Source: Clostridiales bacterium (GTDB lineage Bacteria > Bacillota > Clostridia > Oscillospirales > Oscillospiraceae). Taken from it: DNA of 26,410 nt. A program made the position numbers and the translations under genes. The notes beneath the pieces were generated by a model. The model did no database searches. It had not been told where the DNA came from and saw only the letters and a program-made list of their open reading frames with translations. Of the stretch, positions 1 to 8,495 are shown piece after piece; positions within the stretch are counted from its first letter, which is position 1; every line of letters starts with the position of its first letter. The DNA lies in NCBI GenBank assembly GCA_019418625.1, contig DYBL01000005.1, positions 1 through 26,410 of the forward strand. Reading direction: 5' to 3'.

Positions 1-1020
1 CGGGTGCTGGAGGGGCTTTCCTGCAAGGTGTTCTCCCCTACGGAGGGCAGCGTCTGCGCGTATTTTGACCAGGGGAGGGAGACGACCCTGGCCCTCCGGG
101 CGGACATGGACGCCCTGCCGGTACAGGAGGCCACCGGCGCACCTTACGCCTCCACCCACCCGGGGATCATGCACGCCTGCGGCCACGACGGCCACACGGC
201 CATGCTGCTGGCCCTGGCGGAGCGGCTGAACACGTACCCTGCGGGCGCGCTGCCCCGGAACGTGCTGCTTTTGTTCCAGCCGGCGGAGGAGACCACCAGC
301 GGCGCCCGGGATCTTTGCCGGGCAGGCGTTCTGGAGCAGTATCACGTGGACCGGATCTTCGGCATGCATCTTTGGCCGGGCCTCCCGGCGGGGACGATCG
401 CCACACGGCCGGGGCCCATGATGGCCCGGGCGGGGGAGCTGAATGTGATCGTGCGCGGCAAGAGCGTGCATATCAGCAGCTACCGGCAGGGCTGTGACGC
501 CCTGGCCGCGGCGGCGGAATTTCTGCGCCGGGCCTACGACATGGCCGCCGGAATGCCGTCTGAGGAGCCGGTGGTGCTGCGGTTTGGAAAGATGACCTCC
601 GGTACGGTCCGCAACGCCGTCAGCGCCCTGAGCGTGCTGGAGGGCAACCTGCGGACCTACCGGGACGAGACATACGACGCCTGCTGCCGGGGGATGGAGG
701 AGATCGGCGCCCAAATCGAGCGGGAGACGGGCTGCACCGTGGAGGTGAAGCTGGGCATCAGCTATCCGGCCGTGTGGAACCACGCGGAACTGCTGGAGTC
801 CGTGCGGCGCCAGCTGGGGAGCGAGGCCCCCGCTGTGCTGGAGACGCCCGCCATGGCGGCGGAGGACTTCTCCTTCTACCAGCGCCAGGTACCCGGCGTG
901 TTCTTCTTCCTGGGAACGGGGGCCACGCCGCCGCTTCACGCGCAGAATTTTGATTTTGATGACGCTGCCGTGCTGCCCGCCGGCGCGGCGTTTTTTGAAA
1001 AGCTGCTGGGGCTTTCCTGA
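1..1020 (+). CDS. M20 family amidohydrolase (partial, 5' end outside window)
   Basis: This is a zinc-dependent M20 peptidase/amidohydrolase of the N-acyl-amino-acid amidohydrolase / hippurate hydrolase group, which hydrolyses amide bonds of N-acylated amino acids in the cytoplasm. The first codon of the window is already in frame, and the metal-site block ADMDALP...HACGHDGHTAML (about nt 100-205) lies close to the window edge, so part of the N-terminus is missing. The PAEE motif with catalytic and metal Glu is near nt 282-293. The dimerisation-domain segment GKSVHIS is near nt 460-480, and the C-terminal ligand motif AAEDFSFY is near nt 856-880. The exact substrate cannot be read from the sequence. 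The next gene follows after 53 nt on the same strand and may be cotranscribed. Family assignment is secure. Confidence 0.93.
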   Translation, partial: RVLEGLSCKVFSPTEGSVCAYFDQGRETTLALRADMDALPVQEATGAPYASTHPGIMHACGHDGHTAMLLALAERLNTYPAGALPRNVLLLFQPAEETTSGARDLCRAGVLEQYHVDRIFGMHLWPGLPAGTIATRPGPMMARAGELNVIVRGKSVHISSYRQGCDALAAAAEFLRRAYDMAAGMPSEEPVVLRFGKMTSGTVRNAVSALSVLEGNLRTYRDETYDACCRGMEEIGAQIERETGCTVEVKLGISYPAVWNHAELLESVRRQLGSEAPAVLETPAMAAEDFSFYQRQVPGVFFFLGTGATPPLHAQNFDFDDAAVLPAGAAFFEKLLGLS

Positions 1021-1073
1021 AAAGCTCCGGGGTGAGCCCGGCAAACGGGCGCAGAACAAAAGGAGGTAGTTTT

Positions 1074-1394
1074 ATGATCCTGACAACCACTCCCACCGTA
1101 GAGGGCCGCACCATCACCCAATATCACGGCATCGTATTCGGCGAGGTGATCTCCGGCGTGAATGTCATCAAGGACTTTGCGGCGGGGCTTTCCAACTTCT
1201 TCGGCGGCCGCTCCAATACATACGAAGAAGAGCTGATGAACGCCCGCACCCAGGCCCTCTCTGAGCTGGAGCAGCGGGCCGCCCGGCTGGGGGCCGACGC
1301 CGTGGTGGGCATCGACGTGGACTACGAGGTGCTGGGCAGTGACAACGGCATGCTCATGGTCACCGTCTCCGGTACCGCCGTATCTTTGAACTGA
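1074..1394 (+). CDS. UPF0145 / YbjQ-type small protein
   Basis: A 106-residue protein of the YbjQ (UPF0145) family, often described as a putative heavy-metal-binding domain that forms pentamers. The function is not established. The family pattern is visible: an N-terminal TT.PTVEG..I..Y.GIV.GE strand segment, a central helix with EEELMNAR.QAL.ELE..A..LGADAVVGIDVDYE, and a C-terminal MVTVSGTAV strand. The ATG at 1074 was chosen because AGGAGG (1061-1066) sits 7 nt upstream. An in-frame GTG at 1032 would add 14 unconserved residues and has no ribosome site. It lies 53 nt after the amidohydrolase gene and is followed by a strong terminator. Confidence 0.88.
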   Translation: MILTTTPTVEGRTITQYHGIVFGEVISGVNVIKDFAAGLSNFFGGRSNTYEEELMNARTQALSELEQRAARLGADAVVGIDVDYEVLGSDNGMLMVTVSGTAVSLN

Positions 1395-1428
1395 CCGGCT
1401 GGAAACGAGCGCCGGACCCGGCGAAAAT

Positions 1429-1467
1429 AAAAAAACGCCCTGTGCCAGATGGCACGGGGCGTTTTTT
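1429..1467. terminator. Bidirectional intrinsic terminator
   Basis: A 12-bp stem (1432-1443 with 1450-1461, one T/G mismatch) has a run of A on the left and TTTTTT on the right. It lies between the convergent UPF0145 gene and the aminotransferase gene and can serve both. Confidence 0.85.
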
Positions 1468-1473
1468 GCTGCA

Positions 1474-2610
1474 TCAGAGCGTCTTGATAAACCGCTCGAT
1501 CCGGTCCAGACCCTCTTTGAGGTCCGCGTCGGAATAGCAGTAGGAAAGGCGCATGAAGCCCTCCGTTCCGAAATGGACGCCGGGGATGAGGCCCACCAGG
1601 CCCTCTTTGAGCATGCGGGTGCAGAAGGTGGTGGAGTCCATGCCGAAGGGGCGGATGTCGATGAACATGTAGAAAGCGCCCTGGGGCTCCTCCACGGAAA
1701 GGCCCATCTCCTTCAGGCGGCGGTAGACATAGTCCCGGCGCTTTTGGAACAGGGCGCACACGTCGTCCGTGGGAGTCTCCAGCGCCGTGACGCAGGCCTT
1801 TTGCACAAAGGAGGGGATGGAGGTGACGGCATACTGGTGGAATACCTGGATGCGGTCCAGGATGGGGGCGTCCGCCATACAGTAGCCCAGGCGCCAGCCG
1901 GTCATGGCATAGGGCTTGGAGAAGCTCTGGATGACGATGATCCGGTCCCGCATGTCCTGGTACTCGGCAAAGCTGTGGAACTCCGTGCCGTAGACCATGG
2001 CCCGGTACACGTCGTCGCACAGGACGAAGATGGGTTTGTCACGCAGGACCTCGTGCACGCCGTCCAGAGTCTCCTTGGTGTATACACAGCCGGTGGGGTT
2101 ATTGGGGGAGTTGAGGATGATGGCCTTGGTCTTGGGGGTGATGGCCGCCTGCAGGGCCGCCGGGTCGATCTGGAAGTGGTTGTCCTCCGTGGGCAGGGCC
2201 ACGGGCACACCGCCTCTGAGGCGCACCAGCGCGTCATACAGGCCGAAGGCCGGGGTGGGGATGATGACCTCGTCGCCGGGGTTGAGGATGGTGGAAAAGC
2301 TCACGAACAGAGACTCCGTGGCGCCCACGGTGGCGATGATCTCCTGGGGGGCATAGTGCAGGCCGTGAGCCTGGGCTTCAAAGCGGGAGATGGCCTCCAG
2401 CAAATAGGGGTAGCCGTTGCCGGGCGGGTAGTGGGTGTCGCCTGCGTCCAGGGCTGCCTTGGCTTGGGCACGGATATGCTCCGGCGTATCCAGATCCGGC
2501 TCGCCGATGGTCAGCGCGCAGGCGCCGGGGGTGTCCCGCACCAGATAGGTGAACTGGCGGATGCCGGACAGCTCTACCTCTGTGACGGCGCTGTTCAATG
2601 TAAGCTTCAT
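1474..2610 (-). CDS. PLP-dependent class I/II aminotransferase
   Basis: A fold-type I pyridoxal-phosphate aminotransferase of the aspartate/aromatic/PatA-like group, 378 residues, cytoplasmic. It shows NSPNNPTG at residues 167-174, a cofactor-contacting D...Y pair in LCDDVYRAMVY (about 197-207), and the Schiff-base lysine K232 in SFSKPYAMTGWRLGY. The N-terminal GEPDLDTPEHI segment is also typical. The start at 2610 is supported by AAAGGAG 10 nt upstream and by a promoter whose -35 box covers the upstream ATG at 2670, which rules that longer start out. The amino-acid substrate is not decidable. The gene is monocistronic, with its own promoter and the shared terminator at 1429-1467. Confidence 0.92.
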   Translation of the reverse strand: MKLTLNSAVTEVELSGIRQFTYLVRDTPGACALTIGEPDLDTPEHIRAQAKAALDAGDTHYPPGNGYPYLLEAISRFEAQAHGLHYAPQEIIATVGATESLFVSFSTILNPGDEVIIPTPAFGLYDALVRLRGGVPVALPTEDNHFQIDPAALQAAITPKTKAIILNSPNNPTGCVYTKETLDGVHEVLRDKPIFVLCDDVYRAMVYGTEFHSFAEYQDMRDRIIVIQSFSKPYAMTGWRLGYCMADAPILDRIQVFHQYAVTSIPSFVQKACVTALETPTDDVCALFQKRRDYVYRRLKEMGLSVEEPQGAFYMFIDIRPFGMDSTTFCTRMLKEGLVGLIPGVHFGTEGFMRLSYCYSDADLKEGLDRIERFIKTL

Positions 2611-2641
2611 GGCTCTCACGCTCCTTTTTCGTATGAAATCC

Positions 2642-2670
2642 AGTATAGGCGCAGGAAAAAAGGATGTCAA
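2642..2670 (-). promoter_or_regulatory. Sigma-70-type promoter of the aminotransferase gene
   Basis: Reading the minus strand, TTGACA (2670-2665), a 17-nt spacer and TATACT (2647-2642) lie about 30 nt before the start codon at 2610. This is a near-consensus promoter and it fixes the start-site choice. Confidence 0.85.
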
Positions 2671-2683
2671 CGGCCTTTTCCGG

Positions 2684-2719
2684 TAAAAAAAGCAGCCCCC
2701 AAAGCGGGGACTGCTTTTT
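2684..2719 (-). terminator. Intrinsic terminator of the large membrane protein gene
   Basis: On the minus strand a hairpin (arms about 2686-2700 and 2705-2718, one mismatch) is followed by a run of T directly after the stop codon of the 591-residue gene. The same structure has T-rich flanks on both sides. Confidence 0.75.
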
Positions 2720-2720
2720 A

Positions 2721-4496
2721 TCAGGAAGCTGCTTCTTGGGTCTCGCCCTCGAAGCGGAAGCCGGTGGCGGGCACGATGCCGTTTTCCGGGAACTGGGCGC
2801 CCTCCAGGGTGAAGTCGTACCAGATATGGTCGCCCACATCCAGCAGCACCGCACGGGGCACCTCGGCGGCGTTGAAGTCCAAAAAGCCCAGGGAGTCCTT
2901 CAGCCGCACATAGAAGTGGGTGTTGCCGTCGATGACGCTGGTGCGGATCTCGGCGATGACGCCGTCCTGGGTGCGGGTCTCGCCGCCGGAGACGGTGGCC
3001 TCGCCTGCGGCGATGATGCCGGAGTGGGCCAGGGCCTGGCGGTAGTTGGACTCGCAGGCGGCCAGGGTCTGGCCGGTCTCCACGATCTGATACTGCTCCA
3101 CGTTGACCATGGCGTACATCTTCACCAATCCGTCATCGCCCTTGAGGGCCATGAAGTAGGTGGGCTGGTCGGCGATGTTCAAAAGCAGGGGGAAGGTGGC
3201 CGTGTAGCGCATCTGCTGTACCTGGCTCTGGGCGGACTCCATGGCGGAGGTCTCCGTGGCGCCGGCCACCGGGTAGAAGTGGGTCTCCTTGGTGCGCTGG
3301 TTGGAGAGAATGAAGCCGATGTTGGACTGATCGGAGGTGACCGAGGTGACGCCGGTGTACATGTACACGTCGTCGTCAATGGCGATATAGTTCCAGCCAT
3401 CGGTGGTGAGCGTCACGTCCCGCTGGCCGAACATGGAGTTCAAAAAGCCGTTGTGATACTGGCCGTAGTAATCATACTGCTCCATGATGATGTCGGAGGA
3501 GTACACCCGGTCCACCCAGCTGGGCACTTCCTCGTAGTACTGGCTCTCACCGGTGATGGCGTTGACCAGCACGGCGCCCTGCACGTCCGTGCCGCCGAAG
3601 AGGCCGATGGTCTTGACCAGGCGGGAGCACACCCAGTAGGGGGTGCCGGACTCGTCGATCTCAAAGACCGGCTCGTCGAACATGTAGGTGGGGTAGTTGA
3701 ACCGCAGGTGGCGATACAGGTTGCGGCCGAAATGCTCCGCCGTGGTGTACTTCATGCCGTCCTCCAGACGGACTACCTCCGCCTCCTGGGTCACCATGTC
3801 GATGACGATGTAGGCGGGCAGGCCGGCGGAGCGGTTGGTGAACCACTTGATGAGATCGCCGTAGGCCAGGGAGGTCACCCGCACCGGGCGGCCCTGGTAG
3901 TTGATCTGGTTGTAGGAGGGCAGGATCTCGAATTGGGAGACCATGTCGCTCAGCTCACCCAGCTTGCGGCTGCCCAGACGGGCGGCGGAATCCGCATCCA
4001 GCATGGGGATCTGGTCGTAGGAGATCTCCTCAATATCGGCGGTGAAGTCGCCGGTCTCAATGGTCAGAAGCTTGCTGTACGCTCCGGCACGGAGCACCAC
4101 CCAGGAGGAGATCGAGCCCAGGGCGATGGCGGCGATGAGGACCAGGAACACGAAGAAGGGCACCACGCACTGCTTTTTCACAAAGCCCACGTAGCCCTTC
4201 ACGCCCTCACTCTGGAACCCGGAGGTGAAAACGGCGCTGACGCAGTACACGGCGCACAGGAGGAAGACGAACACATAGAAGTCCTCGGCGTGGAAGTTCA
4301 GAGCGGGCAGCTCCGCGTAAAAATACACCAGGCCGAAGACCACGGTCACGGCCAGATTGATGAGGGTGCGGGTGAAGGCGTTGCCGATGGGCTTGCGGGC
4401 CTTGCGCTGCCGCCGCTGGGGCGGTGGTGTGGAGCCGCTGGCGCCGGGCTGCTGGAAGCCGCCGGAGAACCCGCCGAAATTGAATACAAAGGGCAT
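2721..4496 (-). CDS. Large membrane-anchored protein of unknown function
   Basis: I do not recognise this 591-residue protein. The N-terminus is a Gly/Phe/Gln/Pro-rich, presumably cytoplasmic segment (residues 1-25) followed by a basic patch (28-36). Three hydrophobic segments follow at about 44-61, 72-91 and 110-130. The remaining ~455 residues are soluble, rich in Tyr, Thr and acidic residues, and are probably extracytoplasmic. Two stretches, AYIVIDMVTQEAEVVRL and AVLVNAITGESQYYEEVP, read like successive beta-rich modules. The start at 4496 has AAAGGAG 9 nt upstream, and an upstream in-frame extension would run through the promoter. It has its own promoter and terminator and is divergent from the MBL hydrolase gene. 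PepSY-like folds are possible for the C-terminal part, but this is a guess. Confidence 0.8.
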   Translation of the reverse strand: MPFVFNFGGFSGGFQQPGASGSTPPPQRRQRKARKPIGNAFTRTLINLAVTVVFGLVYFYAELPALNFHAEDFYVFVFLLCAVYCVSAVFTSGFQSEGVKGYVGFVKKQCVVPFFVFLVLIAAIALGSISSWVVLRAGAYSKLLTIETGDFTADIEEISYDQIPMLDADSAARLGSRKLGELSDMVSQFEILPSYNQINYQGRPVRVTSLAYGDLIKWFTNRSAGLPAYIVIDMVTQEAEVVRLEDGMKYTTAEHFGRNLYRHLRFNYPTYMFDEPVFEIDESGTPYWVCSRLVKTIGLFGGTDVQGAVLVNAITGESQYYEEVPSWVDRVYSSDIIMEQYDYYGQYHNGFLNSMFGQRDVTLTTDGWNYIAIDDDVYMYTGVTSVTSDQSNIGFILSNQRTKETHFYPVAGATETSAMESAQSQVQQMRYTATFPLLLNIADQPTYFMALKGDDGLVKMYAMVNVEQYQIVETGQTLAACESNYRQALAHSGIIAAGEATVSGGETRTQDGVIAEIRTSVIDGNTHFYVRLKDSLGFLDFNAAEVPRAVLLDVGDHIWYDFTLEGAQFPENGIVPATGFRFEGETQEAAS

Positions 4497-4538
4497 GGAA
4501 GAATCTCCTTTCCAGGTTGATCCATAAAGATATCCACC

Positions 4539-4567
4539 ATGATACAGGAAAAGTGTGAACAAATCAA
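4539..4567 (-). promoter_or_regulatory. Promoter of the large membrane protein gene
   Basis: On the minus strand TTGATT (4567-4562), 17 nt, TATCAT (4544-4539). It is 42 nt before the start codon, at a normal leader length. Confidence 0.65.
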
Positions 4568-4662
4568 GTTTGCCCGAAAAAAGAGGAGGAAGCGATGGAA
4601 GATATTGGGCACCTTCACAAAAATCAGCAGGAAAAATCTGCGCCGTGCCTCCCCGCTTTCCG

Positions 4663-4691
4663 TTGCCCGCGGACAGAGGTTGTGATATCGT
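4663..4691 (+). promoter_or_regulatory. Promoter of the MBL-fold hydrolase gene
   Basis: TTGCCC (4663-4668), 17 nt, TATCGT (4686-4691), followed about 28 nt later by the start codon. Moderate match to consensus. Confidence 0.55.
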
Positions 4692-4719
4692 AGAACCAAG
4701 CAAATAAGGGGGGATGGAC

Positions 4720-5670
4720 ATGCTTGCATTGGACTTTATCAACGTGGGCAACGGCGATTCCATTCTGGTGCGGGAGATAGCGGCGGGACGGACGCGCTTT
4801 GCCATGCTGGTGGACTGCGGCCATGACAATCTGGTACGGGATGACCATCCGCCGCTGGAGGACGAGCACTCCTGCCGGATCTATGCCGGAGATTTCCTTC
4901 GCGAGCAGGGGGTGGAGCGGCTGGACCTGCTGCTCATCACCCACTTCCACCGGGACCATATCGGAGGTCTTGGCCGGGTGCTGGATCAGGTGGCGGTGGA
5001 TGAGCTGGCGGCCACTTATATCCCGCCTTTGTGCCCGGCGCCGCTGGATCCGGACGGGGACAACGGACTGCCCAAGGCGGCCCGGAATGTGCTGCGGTGC
5101 GTGGATCTGTATGCCCGGGCCCTGGCGGATCATCCGGGGCAGGTGGGACATTGTACGGAGCTTTCCGGCGGGCGCCTGGAGCAATGGCAGCTGACACCCG
5201 ACCTGCGGATGGATATCCTGGCCGGCGAGCCCGCCCTCTATCCCCGCCAGAGAAAGCTCTATGATGCCGCCTTTGCCGGGGTGCGGGACGGCTACGGACT
5301 GGTGCACTGGGGCAAGTCCATGAACGTGTCCAGCCTGCGCCAGCGGCTGTACTATCACGGCAAGGAGATCGTCCTGGGCGGCGATGCCTACGCCCACATG
5401 TGGGAGACGGACACTGCCACCCCCTGTGACATTTTGAAAGTGCCCCATCACGCCTCCCTTTCCTCCACGACCCGCAAGCTCCTGACGCTGCTGCGGCCCA
5501 AGACGGCGGTGGTATCCGTGGCGGCGGGCCGGCCTGACGAGCGGCCCCATCCCTACATCATCTCGCTGCTGCGGGAGTATGTGCAGGAGCTGTACTTCAC
5601 CGACGCCGTGTCCATTCCCGGCCTGGTGGAGCCGGCGTACCACAAATCCGTCCACCTGGAGATCGAATGA
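4720..5670 (+). CDS. MBL-fold metallohydrolase (ComEC/Rec2-like domain)
   Basis: A metallo-beta-lactamase-fold hydrolase, 316 residues, with the architecture of stand-alone ComEC/Rec2-type domains (nuclease or phosphodiesterase activity is typical but unproven here). It shows the opening strand LDFINVGNGDSIL, VDCGHD near 32-36, the metal motif ITHFHRDHIGG (H75, H77, D79, H80), a LGGDAYAHMW segment supplying the bridging Asp, and VPHHASLSST with a late metal His. There is no signal peptide or membrane segment, so it is cytoplasmic. I chose ATG 4720 because AAGGGGGG (4706-4713) abuts the other ATG at 4714 and could not serve it. The two starts differ by two residues. The gene is single and ends in a strong terminator. 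Confidence 0.87.
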   Translation: MLALDFINVGNGDSILVREIAAGRTRFAMLVDCGHDNLVRDDHPPLEDEHSCRIYAGDFLREQGVERLDLLLITHFHRDHIGGLGRVLDQVAVDELAATYIPPLCPAPLDPDGDNGLPKAARNVLRCVDLYARALADHPGQVGHCTELSGGRLEQWQLTPDLRMDILAGEPALYPRQRKLYDAAFAGVRDGYGLVHWGKSMNVSSLRQRLYYHGKEIVLGGDAYAHMWETDTATPCDILKVPHHASLSSTTRKLLTLLRPKTAVVSVAAGRPDERPHPYIISLLREYVQELYFTDAVSIPGLVEPAYHKSVHLEIE

Positions 5671-5677
5671 ACAAGAA

Positions 5678-5705
5678 AAGCCGGCCCATAAGGGCCGGCT
5701 TCTTT
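5678..5705 (+). terminator. Intrinsic terminator after the MBL hydrolase gene
   Basis: Nine-base-pair stem AGCCGGCCC/GGGCCGGCT (5679-5687, 5692-5700) with loop ATAA and a T-rich tail, 8 nt after the stop codon. Confidence 0.85.
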
Positions 5706-5768
5706 TATGCCAGGCTTCTCGAACGGGAAGGGGGCGGCAGCCCGGAAGTCCTGGCGTCGGAAAGACGC

Positions 5769-5803
5769 AAAAAAAGACCGGCCGTAAGGCCGGTCTTTTT
5801 TCA
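5769..5803 (-). terminator. Terminator of the ABC importer operon
   Basis: The stem AAGACCGGCC/GGCCGGTCTT (5774-5783, 5788-5797) has A-runs on the left and T-runs on the right. On the minus strand it follows the permease stop codon closely and ends that operon. It may also act on plus-strand readthrough. Confidence 0.85.
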
Positions 5804-5815
5804 TTTCAAACAGGA

Positions 5816-6844
5816 TCAGGCAGCGGCCATCTTGCGGGCCTTGGCCTCCATCTTGTTGCGGAACACGTCGATGGTAACGGCCAGAATGATAACGGCGCCG
5901 ATGACGATATACTGGATATCGTTGGAGGCACCGGCCAGGTTCAGACCGTTGCGGATGACGGCCATCAGCAGAGCGCCGATGAGGGTGCCCCAGATGGTGC
6001 CCTTGCCGCCGGTGAAGGAAGCACCGCCCACGATACACGCCGCGATGGCGTCGTTATCGTAGGTGGAGCCGGCGTTGGCGTTGGCGGAGGCCAGACGGCC
6101 CACGGACACCACGCCCGCAAGGCCGGCCATGAAGCCGGAGAGGGTGTACACGAAGGTCAGCACGTTCTTGGAGGGGATACCGGACAGACGAGCTGCCTCG
6201 GGGTTGCCGCCGCAGCAGTAGATCTGACGGCCCAGAGCGGACTTCTTCAGGAAGATGTCAAACAGGATGAACACGAAGATGACCAGGATGAAGCTCACGG
6301 GGATGCCGGGGAAGTCCAGCTTACCATCAGCGGTGTAGGTCTTGAAGAGGGACTCGCCGCCGATCCACATCAGGGAATCCACGCCCTGGTTGGTAAAGCC
6401 GATGGACTTGGAGCCGGTGATGACCAGCGCGATGCCCAGCAGCACGTTCTTCATGCCCATGGTGGACACGAAGGGATGGGGCAGGTCCAGACGAGTCAGC
6501 AGCGTGCCGTTGATGAAGCCGGCGAAGGTGCTCACAGCCAGGCCGCAGATGGCCAGCAGAAGTGCGTTGGTGATGCCGAAGTTCTGCATGAGCACGCCGA
6601 TGGTGCAGGTGCACAGCACGCAGTTGGAGCCCACGGACAGGTCAATGCCGGCGGTGATCAGAGCGCACAGCATACCGGAGGCGATCAGGCAGTTGATGGA
6701 TGCCTGCTTGAGGATGTTCATGATGTTGCTGACACGGGGGAACTTGTCGGGCATGGTGATGCAGAAAATCGCAATCAGGATAACCAGAGCCAGCAGTGTG
6801 CCCAGCTTCTGCAGCAGCTCTTTCGCGGAATTATTCTTTTTCAT
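5816..6844 (-). CDS. Sugar ABC transporter permease, RbsC type
   Basis: The membrane-spanning subunit of a ribose/xylose/inositol-type ABC importer (BPD_transp_2 family), 342 residues with about nine to ten hydrophobic segments. Family hallmarks are SNIMNILKQASINCLIASGM, ITAGIDLSVGS (the EAA-like region found in RbsC) and AACIVGGASFTGGKGTIWGTLIGALLM. It is the third gene of the importer operon, and its start lies 1 nt after the stop of the ATPase gene, so translation is probably coupled. The binding protein is two genes upstream. The divergent inositol operon suggests myo-inositol as substrate, but ribose or another sugar is not excluded. Confidence 0.93.
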   Translation of the reverse strand: MKKNNSAKELLQKLGTLLALVILIAIFCITMPDKFPRVSNIMNILKQASINCLIASGMLCALITAGIDLSVGSNCVLCTCTIGVLMQNFGITNALLLAICGLAVSTFAGFINGTLLTRLDLPHPFVSTMGMKNVLLGIALVITGSKSIGFTNQGVDSLMWIGGESLFKTYTADGKLDFPGIPVSFILVIFVFILFDIFLKKSALGRQIYCCGGNPEAARLSGIPSKNVLTFVYTLSGFMAGLAGVVSVGRLASANANAGSTYDNDAIAACIVGGASFTGGKGTIWGTLIGALLMAVIRNGLNLAGASNDIQYIVIGAVIILAVTIDVFRNKMEAKARKMAAA

Positions 6845-6845
6845 A

Positions 6846-8348
6846 TTAGTCTAACTCTCCTCCCCAGGCCGCTTTCATGATATCTTCAGAATTGAAGTGC
6901 GGAGTGTCACGGTCGATATTGGCCATGACCCGGCCGCCCCGCATGACCACCACGTGGTCGCTCATGGCCAGGATCTCCGGCAGCTCGGAGGAGACCATGA
7001 TGACGCATTTGCCGGCCTTGACCAGGTCGTTCATGACACGGTAAACCTCGATCTTGGCGCCCACGTCGATGCCGCGGGTGGGTTCGTCGAAAATGAAGAT
7101 CTCGGCATCGGTATTGACCCACTTGCCGATAACCACCTTCTGCTGGTTGCCGCCGGAAAGCTGGGCGGTGACCTCGTCCAGAGAGGGGGTCTTGATCTTC
7201 AGGGATTCCACGTTGTCCTGGCCGTTTTTTTCGATCTGCGCCTTGTTGAGGAAGGGACCGTTGGAAAAGCCCTTCATGTTGGCCAGGATCAGGTTGGTCC
7301 GCACGTCCAGGGACAGTACCAGGCCCTGGCCCTTGCGGTCCTCCGTGAGGAAGGCGATCTTCTTCTTGATAGCGTCTTTCGGAGTTTTTATATGTACTTT
7401 TTCGCCCTTGACATAGACCTCGCCGCTGTCGAGCTTATCGGCGCCGAAAATGGCCCGCATAGTCTCGGTGCGGCCTGCGCCAACCAGTCCGGCAAAGCCG
7501 GTGATCTGGCCGGCATGGGCCTGGAAGGAGACATCGTGGAGGACGCCGGCTTCGTTGAGGTTCTTGGCCTCCAGCCACACGTCGCCCTTGACGCCGAATT
7601 CCTTGGGATAGAGATTGTCCAGCGTCCGGCCCACCATGGCGGTGATCAGGGAATCCTCCGTCATGTCGCCGATGTCCTTGGTGACGATGTGCTCGCCGTC
7701 GCGCATGACGGTGACACGGTCGCAGAGCTCAAAGAGTTCTTCCAACTTGTGAGAGACAAACAGGATGGCTACGCCCTTGGCCTTCAGGCCCCGGACAGTT
7801 TCCATCAGCTGCGCGATCTCCTCTTTGCCCAAAGAGGAGGTGGGTTCGTCCATGATGATCAGCTTGGCGTCCAGGGAAACAGCCTTGGCGATCTCCACCA
7901 TCTGCTGCTGTCCAACGCCCAGCTTACCGCATTCCATTTTTACATCGATCTCGGGGTGACCCAGAGTCTTGAGGGCCTCGGCGGCCTCCCGGTGCATTCT
8001 GGGATAATCCAGAAGCAGACCCTTTTTCACGGCGCGCCCCATGAAAACATTATCCGTAACAGGCAGTTGCTTGACAATGTTCAGCTCCTGGTACACACAG
8101 GCGATTCCCGCCTCCCGGGACTGAACAGGGTTCTTGAAAACGACCTTCTGGCCGTCAACAAAGATGTCTCCCTCCTCCGGAGTATGGACGCCGGTGAGCA
8201 CCTTGATCAGGGTGGATTTGCCTGCGCCGTTTTCTCCGATCAGACCGTGGATCTCACCGGGTCTGATGCCAATGGACATATTTTTCAATGCGACGACACC
8301 AGGAAAACGCTTGGTAATATTTTTCAGTTCGACGACATACTCGCTCAT
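6846..8348 (-). CDS. Sugar ABC transporter ATP-binding protein, RbsA/MglA type (two ABC domains)
   Basis: A tandem ATPase of 500 residues that powers the importer from the cytoplasmic face. Domain 1 has Walker A GENGAGKST (about 38-46), a degenerate signature GVGQQQMVEIAKA and Walker B LIIMDEPTSSL. Domain 2 has the relaxed Walker A GLVGAGRTET, a canonical signature LSGGNQQKVVIGKW and Walker B IFIFDEPTRGID. One degenerate nucleotide site is normal in this family. The start at 8348 is chosen for GAGG 8 nt upstream and for the conserved opening EYVVELKNITKRFPGV. An ATG 33 nt upstream would add a basic unconserved tail. Two hairpins separate it from the binding-protein gene. Confidence 0.94.
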   Translation of the reverse strand: MSEYVVELKNITKRFPGVVALKNMSIGIRPGEIHGLIGENGAGKSTLIKVLTGVHTPEEGDIFVDGQKVVFKNPVQSREAGIACVYQELNIVKQLPVTDNVFMGRAVKKGLLLDYPRMHREAAEALKTLGHPEIDVKMECGKLGVGQQQMVEIAKAVSLDAKLIIMDEPTSSLGKEEIAQLMETVRGLKAKGVAILFVSHKLEELFELCDRVTVMRDGEHIVTKDIGDMTEDSLITAMVGRTLDNLYPKEFGVKGDVWLEAKNLNEAGVLHDVSFQAHAGQITGFAGLVGAGRTETMRAIFGADKLDSGEVYVKGEKVHIKTPKDAIKKKIAFLTEDRKGQGLVLSLDVRTNLILANMKGFSNGPFLNKAQIEKNGQDNVESLKIKTPSLDEVTAQLSGGNQQKVVIGKWVNTDAEIFIFDEPTRGIDVGAKIEVYRVMNDLVKAGKCVIMVSSELPEILAMSDHVVVMRGGRVMANIDRDTPHFNSEDIMKAAWGGELD

Positions 8349-8383
8349 GGAATTACCTCGTTTCTTTCCTGATTTGTGCACTT

Positions 8384-8443
8384 CCCCGCCGCACCGGCGG
8401 GGGAGACGAAGATATGGCGGCAGAAAGATTCTGCCGCCATATC
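8384..8443. other. Two adjacent intercistronic hairpins between binding protein and ATPase genes
   Basis: Two perfect inverted repeats lie in the 147-nt gap: CCCCGCCG/CGGCGGGG (8384-8391, 8395-8402) and a 15-bp pair (8411-8425, 8429-8443; GATATGGCGGCAGAA and its complement) with a 3-nt loop. Neither has a T-run on the minus strand. They look like RNA stabilisers or partial terminators that would leave more binding-protein mRNA than ATPase/permease mRNA. Confidence 0.7.
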
Positions 8444-8495
8444 ATATCGGTTTTCAGCTATGCAGCGACAATGCAGTTTTTAAAAAGCAGAGCGC

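Noticed and set aside
2664..4520. 618-codon open frame on the plus strand opposite the large membrane protein gene
   Set aside because: The translation is rich in Gly, His and Val as expected for an antisense frame. The opposite gene has a promoter, ribosome site, membrane segments and terminator.
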